From Acinetobacter sp. SAAs474 (GTDB lineage Bacteria; Pseudomonadota; Gammaproteobacteria; Pseudomonadales; Moraxellaceae): 64,000 bases of DNA. This document shows, piece after piece, positions 17,067-26,976 of this stretch. The notes under the pieces were generated by a model. The model was not told the DNA's origin. It saw only the letters and a list, made by a program, of their open reading frames with translations, and searched no databases. Numbering within the stretch: position 1 is the stretch's first letter; every line of letters starts with the position of its first letter. The stretch covers positions 3,100,001-3,164,000 of the forward strand of contig NZ_CP127915.1 in assembly GCF_032823475.1 (NCBI RefSeq). The letters run 5' to 3'. The position numbers were made by a program, and so were the translations under genes.

Positions 17067-17951
17067 ATGCGCATGACATTACGCCAATTGGCTGTTTTTG
17101 TAGCAGTTGCTCAGGAAGGCACAGTGACCAAAGCCAGTGATGCTGTTAAGCTCACTCAAAGTGCTGCTAGTATGGCTTTGGCCGATCTAGAAGATGGTTT
17201 AGGTGCTCCTTTGTTTGATCGTTTAGGTAAACGCTTACAGTTAAATGACTTAGGCCGTTTTTTGCTTCCACAGGCACTAGAAATTCTGGGTCGCTGTGAT
17301 GCATTTGAACAAGCTGCCAAAGGCGAACTGCAAAGTATCGATTTACGTTTAGGTGCAACCTTAACGATCAGCGATTATCTCATGCCTGATCTTATGGCCG
17401 ACTTTTTACAGATTCAGCCCCAAGCCCATTTACAATTGCATGTGGGTAATACTCGACAAATGATTGAAGCAGTCAATCAGTTTCAATTAGATTTAGCACT
17501 CATCGAAGGATCTTGCTATTTACCTCAGTTGCAATGCATTCATTGGCGTGATGATGAACTAGCGGTATGTTGTTCACCGCAGCATCCATTGGCACAGCTT
17601 GAACGTGATTTAACAGCACAAGACTTTGCATCAGTAGAATGGATTTTACGTGAAGAAGGCTCTGGTACACGAGAAGTGTTTGATAATGCTATTTTACAAG
17701 ATGTTCCCGATGCCAAAATTCGTTTAACTTTAGGCCACAATGAAGCCATATTAAAGATTGTTGCAGGGGGTTTAGGCATGTCCTGTATTTCAAAACTTGC
17801 CATTGAACCTTTATTAGAAAAACAACAGTTGGTGATTTTAAAAACACCATTTTGGCAACTTACCCGTCCTTTATATATGCTGGTTCATCGCCAAAAATAT
17901 CAAGGACCAGGTTTAAAAGCATTTATGAAATTTTGTGAAGTTTCTGCTTAA
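17067..17951 (+). CDS. LysR-family regulator, FinR-like
   Basis: 294 aa. The N-terminal helix-turn-helix is GTVTKASDAVKLTQSAASM (about residues 18-36). The effector domain runs from about residue 90, with the CysB/Cbl-like REEGSGTREVFD stretch (about 195-206). It is divergent from fpr, and in Pseudomonas the equivalent LysR gene, finR, activates fpr under superoxide and sulfur stress. Function is assigned by position plus family, so the FinR name is an inference. A terminator follows at 17968. Confidence 0.85.
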   Translation: MRMTLRQLAVFVAVAQEGTVTKASDAVKLTQSAASMALADLEDGLGAPLFDRLGKRLQLNDLGRFLLPQALEILGRCDAFEQAAKGELQSIDLRLGATLTISDYLMPDLMADFLQIQPQAHLQLHVGNTRQMIEAVNQFQLDLALIEGSCYLPQLQCIHWRDDELAVCCSPQHPLAQLERDLTAQDFASVEWILREEGSGTREVFDNAILQDVPDAKIRLTLGHNEAILKIVAGGLGMSCISKLAIEPLLEKQQLVILKTPFWQLTRPLYMLVHRQKYQGPGLKAFMKFCEVSA

Positions 17952-17967
17952 GAACAGCGCTACAGCT

Positions 17968-17998
17968 AACCGAGCAAATCCATGCTCGGTTATTTTAT
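17968..17998 (+). terminator. Terminator of the FinR-like gene
   Basis: AACCGAGCA (17968-17976), 6-nt loop, TGCTCGGTT (17983-17991), then ATTTTATTT. The tail overlaps the stop codon of the converging cold-shock gene. Confidence 0.82.
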
Positions 17999-18294
17999 TT
18001 ACCCCTAAAGCTTCCCAATAAGGCAGATGTAATTGAGGTATTGTGTGCATAAGTTTTGGCTTTTTTGGCCTTATATGAATGTGACTCGACACGTTCAATT
18101 TTAATCGCTTTAAATTTTTGCCCATTGGCTTCAAGCAAAAATTTAACCCGTTCATTTCTTTTTGGCTCCCCTTGTTCAGATGGGAAATCAGAAATATGGA
18201 AAAAAATATCAGGATGCCCTGCTAGCGCAAGAAAACCAAAACCTTTATCTGGATGATATTGTTTAACTTTACCTTGCTGAAACTCTGTTTTCAT
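17995..18294 (-). CDS. Cold-shock-domain protein
   Basis: 99 aa. The N-terminal 65 residues form a cold-shock domain: GKVKQYHPDKGFGFLAL carries RNP1 (KGFGFL, with Phe in place of Tyr) and DIFFHISDF carries RNP2, which together bind single-stranded RNA or DNA. The C-terminal 30 residues are basic and unrelated to CspA, giving a longer protein than typical 70-aa Csp. It likely acts as an RNA chaperone in the cytoplasm. Confidence 0.9.
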   Translation of the reverse strand: MKTEFQQGKVKQYHPDKGFGFLALAGHPDIFFHISDFPSEQGEPKRNERVKFLLEANGQKFKAIKIERVESHSYKAKKAKTYAHNTSITSALLGSFRGK

Positions 18295-18330
18295 GACCTT
18301 ATTCTACCTTCCATCAATGCACTCGATTAA

Positions 18331-18349
18331 AGAGGCTACCATAGCCTCT
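18331..18349 (-). terminator. Terminator of upp
   Basis: AGAGGCTA, CCA loop, TAGCCTCT; on the minus strand it is followed by TTTAAT. It lies 26 bp after the upp stop. Confidence 0.65.
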
Positions 18350-18374
18350 CTTCATCTTTTAGGCAATTTTAGCT

Positions 18375-19010
18375 TTAGTCTTTTTGTACTGAACCAAAAA
18401 TTTTATCACCAGCATCACCTAAGCCAGGCACAATATAACCACTTTCATTGAGACCTTGATCAATAGAGGCAGTAAAAATAGTCACATCTGGATGTGATGC
18501 TTCAACACGTTGAATCCCTTCTGGAGCAGCAACCAAAACCATCACGCGAATGTCTTTACAACCACTTGCTTTTAAAACATCAATCGCGGCAACCAATGAT
18601 GAACCTGTTGCCAACATTGGATCGATAATCATCGCAATACGATTTTGTACATCAGGTACCAATTTTTTATAATATGTCCGTGCTTGTAAGGTTTCTTCAT
18701 CGCGCTCTAATCCCAATACAGAAACTTTAGCACTCGGAATCAGATTTAAGAAGCCATCTAACATACCAATTCCAGCACGTAAAATTGGCACGACGGTAAT
18801 TTTTTTACCTGCAATACGATCTACCGTAACAGGCCCTGCCCAACCATGAGTTTCATGATCAACCATAGGTAGATCTTTGGTCGCTTCATAAGTCAATAAC
18901 ATAGTGACTTCTTGCGCAAGTTCGCGGAAATTTTTAGTACTAATATCTGCGCGACGTAATAAGCCTAATTTATGTCGAATCAGCGGATGACGGATTTCAT
19001 GAATAGCCAC
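18375..19010 (-). CDS. upp: Uracil phosphoribosyltransferase
   Basis: 211 aa, the normal length for bacterial Upp. It converts uracil plus PRPP to UMP in pyrimidine salvage. The PRPP-binding loop is [13 protein letters not shown] (about residues 127-139). The uracil-binding C-terminus is [16 protein letters not shown] (about 192-207), near-invariant in the family. It is a single-gene unit with its own terminator. The same genome degrades uracil through the rut cluster further on, so salvage and catabolism coexist. Confidence 0.97.
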   Translation of the reverse strand: MAIHEIRHPLIRHKLGLLRRADISTKNFRELAQEVTMLLTYEATKDLPMVDHETHGWAGPVTVDRIAGKKITVVPILRAGIGMLDGFLNLIPSAKVSVLGLERDEETLQARTYYKKLVPDVQNRIAMIIDPMLATGSSLVAAIDVLKASGCKDIRVMVLVAAPEGIQRVEASHPDVTIFTASIDQGLNESGYIVPGLGDAGDKIFGSVQKD

Positions 19011-19498
19011 AGGAGAACACCTAAAAGGATAAAATAAATTTCTTTTATTATAAGGCTATTTTTCTCACTGAACAAAATAAAAAAACAAAGTTGATTTAGG
19101 GACTATAAACTATATTTTTTTTAAGAAAGCATTAGTCGTATATTTTAAAGATAAAATTCGATTCAATTAATAGCGCTATAACCCTTATTTTTCATACAAT
19201 TATCAAAATTTCTCACAACCAACCAATCTTTATCATCTTCTAGATTAACGTTTATTAGGGATTTAAAAATATGAGCGTATTTATCTAATTTTACTTGATC
19301 ATTACAGTGTTTTTGAATGATCAATCATCAACATATCTTTCAATATGAATCAGCATAATATCCGTTTTTATCTATTCATTGATCTCATCTATTCAAATTC
19401 GTCAGTATTTTAAATAATATCGATAATGCTAATGACGGTTGTTTAACATCTCTAACATCATGATATACAATAAAAACCTATCCAATAAAATAACAAAA
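19011..19498. other. Intergenic region between upp and the nuo terminator
   Basis: About 490 bp of AT-rich sequence without an open frame of usable length. The upp promoter must lie near 19011-19100, but I cannot choose a specific one. No RNA gene or repeat is recognised. Confidence 0.4.
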
Positions 19499-19522
19499 GC
19501 CGAGTTAATCACTTAACTCGGC
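19499..19522 (-). terminator. Terminator of the nuo operon
   Basis: GCCGAGTTAA, TCAC loop, TTAACTCGGC. On the minus strand it is followed by TTTTGTTATTTTATT. It sits 46 bp beyond the nuoN stop, a clear operon end. Confidence 0.9.
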
Positions 19523-19568
19523 TCTCAATACAATGTGATGAATTGATTTTAAGATGCAATATCTAAAA

Positions 19569-21062
19569 TTAATTTTGACTCAACATCATATGTAAAGGTG
19601 AGAAAATCTCAGCTTGTACAGCAAGATTGATAATTGGATCTGGATAGACACCAATCACAATTACGGCCAAAGCCGAAAGCAATACCATAATACCACCGAC
19701 TTTTTGCCCCCAATGATCGACAGCATCAATACGCGGTGTTTCTGGTGGTGTTAAATACATAATCACCATCACACGGAGATAGTAGTATAAACCAATACCA
19801 GAACCCACAATCAGCATTGCAGCAAGGAACCAGTGTTGTGCAGTCACAGCAGCCATTACCACCAAGAATTTACCGATAAAACCAGCAGTTAATGGGATAC
19901 CAGCCAATGAAAGCATCATCACTGTTAAAACCGCAGTTAATACTGGACGACGCCAAAATAGGCCTCGGTAATCGGCAAGACTTTCAGCTTCATCTTTATT
20001 GTTGTAAGGGCTAGACATTAATGCCACAGCACCAAAAGCACCAATTGTTGCTAAAATATAAGTAATGACATAAACCGTCACATTACCTAGGCTTGCAAAC
20101 GTTAAGCTAATTAAACCAATCAGTAAGTAACCAAAATGTGCAATAGATGAATAGGCTAATACACGTTTTAAATTCACTTGACGTACTGCTAAGAAGTTAC
20201 CGACAAGAATTGATAACACAGCAATAATGGTTAAGATCGTGAGAATGCCATCAACTGCAATCGCACCAGAGCTCAATAGATAACGGACAAATAAACCAAT
20301 CGTTGCAACTTTAGCAGCTGTCGCCAAGAAGGTTACGATCGGTGCAGGTGCACCTGCATAAACATCTGGTGTCCATTTATGGAATGGTGCCAGTGATAAT
20401 TTAAAGCCAATCGCAAAGATGATGAGTGCAATACCCAGTAGCACCAAAGGTTGATGAATATTTTGCAATAAAACCTGAACAGAGTCATAAAATGACAATG
20501 AACCCGTATATGCATAAATATAAGCCATACCCATCAACAGCATTGCAGATGCAGTAGCTGATAGTACTAGATATTTAACCCCTGCCTCTAAAGACTTAGA
20601 GCGCTGATAGGTATATGCCAATAAGCCATAAAGCGGAATTGACATGAGCTCAAGACTAATGAAGAAAGAAGCATAGTTTGAGCTAGCCACCATTAACATT
20701 GCACCAGTTACGGAACACAACATTAAAATATAAAGCTCTTCGCGTTGATCTTGATATGACTCAATATAGGCATGGGATAAGGTACAGCACGCCAATGCTG
20801 AGACCAAAATCATCACTTGGTATACCAAAGTGAATGGATCAACCATAAACATACCCATCACATTGGTCGGTTGGAATGAACCGTTCATAATGCTGAGTAT
20901 GATATACAGTAACGATAAATTGAGACCAATCACAGATGCTGTGGCAATTAAGTTATGGTTACGCTTAATTGCAGTCAACAACATCACCACGATCGCAGTT
21001 AAAGCCACGATCATCACTGGTGCCAATGGCATTAGATCAGAAAAAGACATTGTGAAGTTCAT
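19569..21062 (-). CDS. nuoN: NADH-quinone oxidoreductase subunit N
   Basis: 497 aa, one of the three antiporter-like proton-pumping membrane subunits of complex I, with about 14 helices. The conserved FISLELMSIPLYGLLAY (about residue 130) holds the essential Glu; Lys residues for the proton path are in GVKYLVLSATASAM and GFKLSLAPFHKWTPDVY. Last gene of the operon; starts 3 nt after nuoM ends. Nothing odd. Confidence 0.97.
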   Translation of the reverse strand: MNFTMSFSDLMPLAPVMIVALTAIVVMLLTAIKRNHNLIATASVIGLNLSLLYIILSIMNGSFQPTNVMGMFMVDPFTLVYQVMILVSALACCTLSHAYIESYQDQREELYILMLCSVTGAMLMVASSNYASFFISLELMSIPLYGLLAYTYQRSKSLEAGVKYLVLSATASAMLLMGMAYIYAYTGSLSFYDSVQVLLQNIHQPLVLLGIALIIFAIGFKLSLAPFHKWTPDVYAGAPAPIVTFLATAAKVATIGLFVRYLLSSGAIAVDGILTILTIIAVLSILVGNFLAVRQVNLKRVLAYSSIAHFGYLLIGLISLTFASLGNVTVYVITYILATIGAFGAVALMSSPYNNKDEAESLADYRGLFWRRPVLTAVLTVMMLSLAGIPLTAGFIGKFLVVMAAVTAQHWFLAAMLIVGSGIGLYYYLRVMVIMYLTPPETPRIDAVDHWGQKVGGIMVLLSALAVIVIGVYPDPIINLAVQAEIFSPLHMMLSQN

Positions 21063-21065
21063 GAC

Positions 21066-22682
21066 TTATTGGATCTCCACAGTTTCTAGTTGAACCGTTG
21101 TTTGCTGTACAACATCAACTACTTCTTGAACTGGAATGTAGCTATTTGCTAACCACGCCATGCTTGAATTAGAAATATCCAAGAACGTTTGTGGATATAG
21201 ACCAAGCCATAATAGACCGAATGCACAGATCAATAATAAAACTACTTCACGTGCGCTTAAATCTTTTAATGGATGTTTATAGTTTTGTTTTTGCGCTTCA
21301 TTCGGTACACCAAACAAAGTTTTATGAATCAAGATTAGACCATAAAGACCAGCAAAAACTAAACTGATAGCGGCAATAATGGTAAAGGTTGGGAATTTAG
21401 CAAATGAACCCATCAAAATCAGGAATTCACCAATAAAGTTACCTAGACCTGGAATACCGACCAATGCTGCGACAAAGAACATTAAGAAAAATGAAAAATA
21501 TGGTAGTTGACCACGAATACCGCCCAATAAACGCATATCGCGGGTATGGAAACGTTCGTAAACCTGACCACACATAATAAACAAGGCAGCAGATGACAAA
21601 CCATGTGCCAACATCATAATCATTAAGCCTTGGAAAGTTAACAAGTTACCTGCGTAAATTGCCAATAATACAAAGCCCATATGTGAAATTGATGTATAAG
21701 CCAGCAAACGTTTCATATCCGTTTGCTGGAAGGCACACCAAGCACCGTAGAAAATACCAATTAAACCGAAGATAATCGCAATATCTGCAAATTGTGCAGA
21801 TGCAATCGGGAAAAATGGAATGACAAAACGTAGTAGACCGTATGCAGCTGTTTTAATCAGGATACCCGCTAAGTCTACAGAACCTGCTGTAGGTGCTTGT
21901 GCGTGTGCATCTGGTAACCAGCCATGCAATGGGAATACAGGAAGTTTAACTGCAAAACCAATAAAAAAGCACAGCATGAATGCATAAGCAAATGCTGGAT
22001 TAGTTGCTTCTAAATGGTGTGCTGCCAAGAGTAAGTTATCGTATCCAAAGGTAATTTGACCTTGAACAACCATCGCATTATAGATCACCAGACCTAAAAT
22101 ACCGATCAGCATGATCAAACCCGCAACTTGGGTATAAATAAAGAATTTTGTTGCCGCATAGACACGTGATTTATTATTTTCGCCTTTATGTCCCCATAAC
22201 GCAATCAAGAAATAGATTGGGACCAGCATCATCTCCCAGAAGAAGAAGAACAAAAATAAATCAATTGCCAAGAATACGCCAATAACTCCACCCAGTGACC
22301 ATAAAAGGTTTAAATGGAAGAAGCCAACATTCTTTTGAATTTCTCCCCAAGAACATCCGACAGCAAGAATACCCAATAATGCAGTTAAGCCAACCATTAA
22401 TAGCGAAAGACCATCAATGGCTAAATGGATATTAATTCCGAGTGTTTGAATCCAAGGAAGATAAAACTGAGCTGCCCAGGTAGGGTTAGCACCGCCCAAT
22501 TCATAGCTATACGTTCCTGATTGCCATAATACAAGGGTGAGGATAAAAGTAATCACCATCCCAAGTAAAGCAATGTAGCGTGGTAAGTGGTCATCGATTT
22601 TATCGACTAACCAACAGACAAAACCAGCAATGAACGGAATAAGAATCAGAGCGGGTAAAATGATGTTATTTGAAGCTTCCAT
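21066..22682 (-). CDS. nuoM: NADH-quinone oxidoreductase subunit M
   Basis: 538 aa antiporter-like membrane subunit of complex I. FFFWEMMLVPIYFLIALWG (about residues 147-165) carries the key Glu of the proton channel; FAVKLPVFPLHGWLPDAHAQ (about 244-263) is the family signature. Starts one base after nuoL ends, indicating translational coupling. A C-terminal Val/Gln/Thr-rich tail of about 20 residues is a minor lineage feature. Confidence 0.97.
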   Translation of the reverse strand: MEASNNIILPALILIPFIAGFVCWLVDKIDDHLPRYIALLGMVITFILTLVLWQSGTYSYELGGANPTWAAQFYLPWIQTLGINIHLAIDGLSLLMVGLTALLGILAVGCSWGEIQKNVGFFHLNLLWSLGGVIGVFLAIDLFLFFFFWEMMLVPIYFLIALWGHKGENNKSRVYAATKFFIYTQVAGLIMLIGILGLVIYNAMVVQGQITFGYDNLLLAAHHLEATNPAFAYAFMLCFFIGFAVKLPVFPLHGWLPDAHAQAPTAGSVDLAGILIKTAAYGLLRFVIPFFPIASAQFADIAIIFGLIGIFYGAWCAFQQTDMKRLLAYTSISHMGFVLLAIYAGNLLTFQGLMIMMLAHGLSSAALFIMCGQVYERFHTRDMRLLGGIRGQLPYFSFFLMFFVAALVGIPGLGNFIGEFLILMGSFAKFPTFTIIAAISLVFAGLYGLILIHKTLFGVPNEAQKQNYKHPLKDLSAREVVLLLICAFGLLWLGLYPQTFLDISNSSMAWLANSYIPVQEVVDVVQQTTVQLETVEIQ

Positions 22683-22683
22683 T

Positions 22684-24573
22684 TTAGTTCCCCACGACCT
22701 GAGTCACGATTAACACCATCAATAACACCACGATACCGAGTGCCATACTTGATGCGTATTCACGTAATGAACCTGTTTGACGCGAGCTGGTAAAGCTATT
22801 GCCAGCTTTCACAATCGCTGGAAGAACAAGCCATAAACCATCAATTGGATCACGTCCTAAGATTTTTGCAATCAACAAATAAGGTTTGACAAAGACAATG
22901 TTATATAACGAATCAAAACCTAATGCATTACGACAAATACTTGCCATACCTGCACCCAATGAGGTTTTAACAAATGCTTTTACCGCACCATACGCGAAGA
23001 CAAATAAAACAATTGCAACCACAATACCTGCAACCGCAAATCCAGATGCAACATGCTCTGCACTATGCATATGTTCAACTAATGCATCGGCAATATTGAA
23101 TGCTGGAATTTTTGCTGCTGTTAAAATACTGTCTACTGGTCCTTTTAATAAAGCACCTAAACCTGTTGCCAATACAGCAAGAATAGCCAATGGCGCCCAG
23201 TATGTAACACCTTTGATTTCATGATAAGGCGTATTTTCTTTACCGAAGAACACCACCCAAACCAAACGGAAGGTATAAATTGCGGTAATAAATGCACCAA
23301 TCACACCAGCCCAGTATAGATAGTCATAAATAGCAACGGCTTGACCTTTAACCCATACTGCACCCAAGATCGCATCTTTAGAGAAGAAACCAATGGTGAC
23401 AAATGGAACTGCAGCTAATGCACCACCACCGATCGCAAAACATGCAAATAGGAATTTATTTTTATAAAATAATCCACCCATTTTGAAAATGTTTTGTTCA
23501 TGATGATACGCTAAAATCACCGCACCAGAAGACAAGAATAATAATGCCTTAAAGAATGCGTGTGACAACATATGGAATAAACCAGCCTGATAGGCTTCAG
23601 TTCCTACAGCAAGGAACATATAACCCAGCTGACTCATCGTCGAGTATGCAAGAATACGTTTGATATCGGTTTGCACTAAAGCCGCAAAACCAGCCACCAA
23701 TAATGTCACTGCACCTGTGATCGCAATAAACAACATCACTTCTGGTGCTTGTTCAAAGACAGAGAACAAACGACAGCACAGGTAAACACCTGCAGTAACC
23801 ATGGTTGCTGCGTGGATTAATGCAGAAACAGGCGTTGGACCCGCCATCGCATCAGCAAGCCAAGTCTGCAATGGAATCTGTGCCGATTTACCTGCTGCAC
23901 CCAAGAACAACATTAATGCTGTCCAAATGGTCAAAGATGAACTTTTCGTCATGACAGTGGCAGCATGATCGATAATATACTGTGTATTTAACGTACCAAA
24001 TTGTTGATAAATCAAGAACAGTGCGATCAATAAAAACACATCACCAATACGCGTAACCGTAAAGGCTTTAATTGCTGCAAAGCCGTTTGCTGGTGTTTGG
24101 TAATAATAGCCAATCAGAAGATATGAACATAGACCAACACCTTCCCAACCCAAGAATAATAACGCTAAGTTATCACCCAATACCAACAATAACATGCTGG
24201 CAACAAACAGGTTAAAATAGGAGAAAAAACGTGCAAAATCTTCTTCACCACGCATATACCAAGATGCGAAAATGTGAATGAGAAAACCAACACCTGTAAT
24301 CATCCCCATCATCAGCAGTGAAAGACCATCAAGGTGAAGGCTAATGCCAGGATTCAATCCTGCAACGTTAAACCATGTCCACAAGTGTTGGACATAGGGT
24401 AACTTACCATTGTCAACAAAATCTAAGCCTGCAATTAAAGCAAATAATGCAGCAAGTCCAACTGAACCTACGCCAATAATTGCTGCAACACGTTCAGGAA
24501 GATGATGACGTCCTGCCGCTAATAAAACAAAACCAATTAGCGGGAATAATACTGTTAAATATAAATAACTCAT
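22684..24573 (-). CDS. nuoL: NADH-quinone oxidoreductase subunit L
   Basis: 629 aa, the distal proton pump of complex I with its long lateral helix at the C-terminus. [19 protein letters not shown] (about residues 142-160) and [20 protein letters not shown] (about 230-249) are diagnostic. Overlaps nuoK by 4 bases. The amphipathic lateral helix region and last TM helix are both present, so it appears complete. Confidence 0.97.
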   Translation of the reverse strand: MSYLYLTVLFPLIGFVLLAAGRHHLPERVAAIIGVGSVGLAALFALIAGLDFVDNGKLPYVQHLWTWFNVAGLNPGISLHLDGLSLLMMGMITGVGFLIHIFASWYMRGEEDFARFFSYFNLFVASMLLLVLGDNLALLFLGWEGVGLCSYLLIGYYYQTPANGFAAIKAFTVTRIGDVFLLIALFLIYQQFGTLNTQYIIDHAATVMTKSSSLTIWTALMLFLGAAGKSAQIPLQTWLADAMAGPTPVSALIHAATMVTAGVYLCCRLFSVFEQAPEVMLFIAITGAVTLLVAGFAALVQTDIKRILAYSTMSQLGYMFLAVGTEAYQAGLFHMLSHAFFKALLFLSSGAVILAYHHEQNIFKMGGLFYKNKFLFACFAIGGGALAAVPFVTIGFFSKDAILGAVWVKGQAVAIYDYLYWAGVIGAFITAIYTFRLVWVVFFGKENTPYHEIKGVTYWAPLAILAVLATGLGALLKGPVDSILTAAKIPAFNIADALVEHMHSAEHVASGFAVAGIVVAIVLFVFAYGAVKAFVKTSLGAGMASICRNALGFDSLYNIVFVKPYLLIAKILGRDPIDGLWLVLPAIVKAGNSFTSSRQTGSLREYASSMALGIVVLLMVLIVTQVVGN

Positions 24574-24878
24574 CCGCGCATCTCACTAGCAGCATCCACA
24601 TCCAAATGATGGAAGCGATGATAAAACTGAAGGACAATCGCAAGACCGATACACGCTTCTGCTGCTGCAAGCGTAAGAATCAAGATAAACATGATTTGAC
24701 CGTCTGGTTGTACCCATGCACTACCAGCCAATACAAACGCAAGTGCTGCTGCGTTCATCATGACTTCAAGGCTCATTAAAATGAAGAGTAAGTTGCGTCG
24801 TACCATTACACCGTAAAAACCGAGTGCAAAAAGGATGGTCGCAACGATCAACCCGTGTTCTAAAGGAATGTTGCCCAT
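24570..24878 (-). CDS. nuoK: NADH-quinone oxidoreductase subunit K
   Basis: 102 aa, three membrane helices. The two buried Glu residues of the E-channel are in [19 protein letters not shown] (about 30-48) and [13 protein letters not shown] (about 70-82). Start overlaps the nuoJ stop by one base (TAATG) and its end overlaps nuoL, showing tight coupling. Confidence 0.97.
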   Translation of the reverse strand: MGNIPLEHGLIVATILFALGFYGVMVRRNLLFILMSLEVMMNAAALAFVLAGSAWVQPDGQIMFILILTLAAAEACIGLAIVLQFYHRFHHLDVDAASEMRG

Positions 24879-25399
24879 TATTGTTTATCCCCTTCTGCAC
24901 CTGGTTCTCGTTTACCAATATGGAATGCTGCGACAAGCGCTGCAAGCAATAACATCGCGGCAACTTCAACCAATAATAAATAGTGAGTAAAGAGTGCTTC
25001 ACCAACTTCTTTTGGACCAACCATTTGTGTACCCATCAAATTATCGCTATTGCTGTAATCTGAAGAAAGCATCCAAACTAAAGTTAGACCCATTAAAAAG
25101 CTCATCAATGCAGGATATGCCCATGCAGATGACGTTAACCATTTGCTTTCCTGTTCAACAGTTTGATGTCCAAGATTCAACATCATCACCACAAACACGA
25201 ATAACACCATGATTGCACCCGCATAGACAATGATCTCCAATGCGCCTGCAAAAGGCGCACCTACGATCATAAAAATCCCTGCAACGGCAAGCAAAGAAAT
25301 AATTAAACTCAGTAAAGCATGTACAGGATTCGTGTTTGTTACCACACGAATCGTAGAGACGATGGCCACCAGTGCCATTAAATAAAACGGCCAAATCAT
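24878..25399 (-). CDS. nuoJ: NADH-quinone oxidoreductase subunit J
   Basis: 173 aa with five membrane helices. The pi-bulge helix [19 protein letters not shown] (about residues 59-77) is strongly conserved in the family and is involved in coupling quinone reduction to proton pumping. Overlaps nuoI by 4 bases. Normal length. Confidence 0.97.
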   Translation of the reverse strand: MIWPFYLMALVAIVSTIRVVTNTNPVHALLSLIISLLAVAGIFMIVGAPFAGALEIIVYAGAIMVLFVFVVMMLNLGHQTVEQESKWLTSSAWAYPALMSFLMGLTLVWMLSSDYSNSDNLMGTQMVGPKEVGEALFTHYLLLVEVAAMLLLAALVAAFHIGKREPGAEGDKQ

Positions 25400-25938
25400 G
25401 GTAATAGACTCCGTACATCAACAGGCGCACTTTCATGTTGTGCTTGACCTTTGTCTTTACCAGCTACTGCCATACCCGTGACACGGTAGAAGTTGTAGTC
25501 TGGATATTTACCAGGGCCTGAAATAAGTAAATGTTCTTTATCATAGACAAGGTCTTGACGAACATATTCAGCCAATTCGAAATCAGGTGTCATCTGAATT
25601 GCAGTCGTTGGACATGCCTCTTCACACATCCCACAGAAAATACAACGTGAGAAGTTGATACGGAAAAACTCCGGATACCAACGACCATCTTCTTTTTCCG
25701 CTTTTTGTAGTGAAATACAGCCTACAGGACACGCAACCGCACATAGGTTACATGCCACACAGCGTTCCTCACCGTCTGGATCACGTGTCAACACAATACG
25801 ACCACGAAAGCGTGGTGGTACGATTTCTTCAGCCGGTACTTCTGGATATAAAATAGTGTCACGTTTACGTGTCACGTGTGAGAAAACCATCCACAGTGAA
25901 CGAACGATTGACCCAAATCCAGCTAGAAATTTAACCAT
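25396..25938 (-). CDS. nuoI: NADH-quinone oxidoreductase subunit I (2x[4Fe-4S])
   Basis: 180 aa peripheral-arm ferredoxin-like subunit. Two [4Fe-4S] motifs are seen: [16 protein letters not shown] (about residues 60-75) and [16 protein letters not shown] (about 99-114), forming N6a and N6b, which pass electrons to NuoB. The C-terminus has a basic/acidic extension typical of gammaproteobacteria. Lies 18 bp after nuoH. Confidence 0.98.
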   Translation of the reverse strand: MVKFLAGFGSIVRSLWMVFSHVTRKRDTILYPEVPAEEIVPPRFRGRIVLTRDPDGEERCVACNLCAVACPVGCISLQKAEKEDGRWYPEFFRINFSRCIFCGMCEEACPTTAIQMTPDFELAEYVRQDLVYDKEHLLISGPGKYPDYNFYRVTGMAVAGKDKGQAQHESAPVDVRSLLP

Positions 25939-25956
25939 TTTGTTCTCCCTGCTGTC

Positions 25957-26973
25957 TTAGGCCTGATTCATGAGAATTATAGCACCAGTTACCAGTAAGT
26001 TAACTAATGCCAAAGGCAAGCAAATTTTCCAACCAAAGTTCATCACTTGGTCATAACGTGGACGCATTAATGAACCACGTGCCAATACAAACATCATGAC
26101 AAAAAATGCTGTCTTGATAATGAACCAGAATGCAGGTGGAATAAATGAAATTTCCAAGTTAAATGGCGCAAGCCATCCACCGAAAAATAAAGTCACAATC
26201 AATGCAGAGATTAAAACGACGTTGACATATTCAGCAACGAAGAACATCCCCCACTTCATACCACCATATTCGACATGATAACCTTCAGCCAATTCTTGTT
26301 CAGCTTCAGGTTGGTCAAATGGATGACGATGCGTTACGGCAACACCAGCAACCACAAAAATCAGGAAGCCAATAAATTGTGGTACTACAAACCAAACATC
26401 TTTTTGTGCTTCTACAATTTCACGCATGTTGAATGAGCCTGCAATCGCAACCACACCCATTAATGAAATCCCCAAAAACACTTCATAAGAAATGGTTTGA
26501 GCTGCAGAACGTAAACCACCGAGTAATGCATATTTGTTGTTTGATGACCAACCACCAAACAGGACGGCATATACTGCGATACCAGCCATGGCCATAAAGA
26601 ACAATAGGCCAATACTCATGTCTGAAACACCTAAATAAGGTGATACAGGAATAACCATAAACGACAATACGGCTGTTGCCATGGCTACGGCTGGCGCCAT
26701 ACGGAATGTTAATTTATCCGCAAACTTGGGTGTCCAGTCCTCTTTAAACATGATTTTCAGCATGTCTGCCACAATTTGGAACATCCCACCAGGACCTACA
26801 CGGTTTGGACCATAACGGTCTTGCCATAAGCCCAGTAAACGACGTTCAATAAATGACATCAATGCAGCGACAATCACCACAACCAGTAAAATTATAATCG
26901 CTTGGATTACCGAATAGGCAATTGGCCAGTTCTCAGCCCAAAGCGGTGTTTGACGGATTAATTCTTGATTCAT
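25957..26973 (-). CDS. nuoH: NADH-quinone oxidoreductase subunit H
   Basis: 338 aa, about eight helices, forming much of the quinone-binding cavity with NuoB and NuoD. Signatures are [20 protein letters not shown] (about residues 41-60) and [20 protein letters not shown] (about 218-237), with the acidic loop that links quinone chemistry to the proton path. Follows nuoG by 3 bp. Confidence 0.98.
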   Translation of the reverse strand: MNQELIRQTPLWAENWPIAYSVIQAIIILLVVVIVAALMSFIERRLLGLWQDRYGPNRVGPGGMFQIVADMLKIMFKEDWTPKFADKLTFRMAPAVAMATAVLSFMVIPVSPYLGVSDMSIGLLFFMAMAGIAVYAVLFGGWSSNNKYALLGGLRSAAQTISYEVFLGISLMGVVAIAGSFNMREIVEAQKDVWFVVPQFIGFLIFVVAGVAVTHRHPFDQPEAEQELAEGYHVEYGGMKWGMFFVAEYVNVVLISALIVTLFFGGWLAPFNLEISFIPPAFWFIIKTAFFVMMFVLARGSLMRPRYDQVMNFGWKICLPLALVNLLVTGAIILMNQA

Positions 26974-26976
26974 GAA

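Noticed and set aside
22886..23224. Antisense open frames inside nuo genes (several of 60-112 codons, for example this one)
   Set aside because: They mirror the codon structure of the strongly conserved nuo genes and lack ribosome sites or family resemblance.
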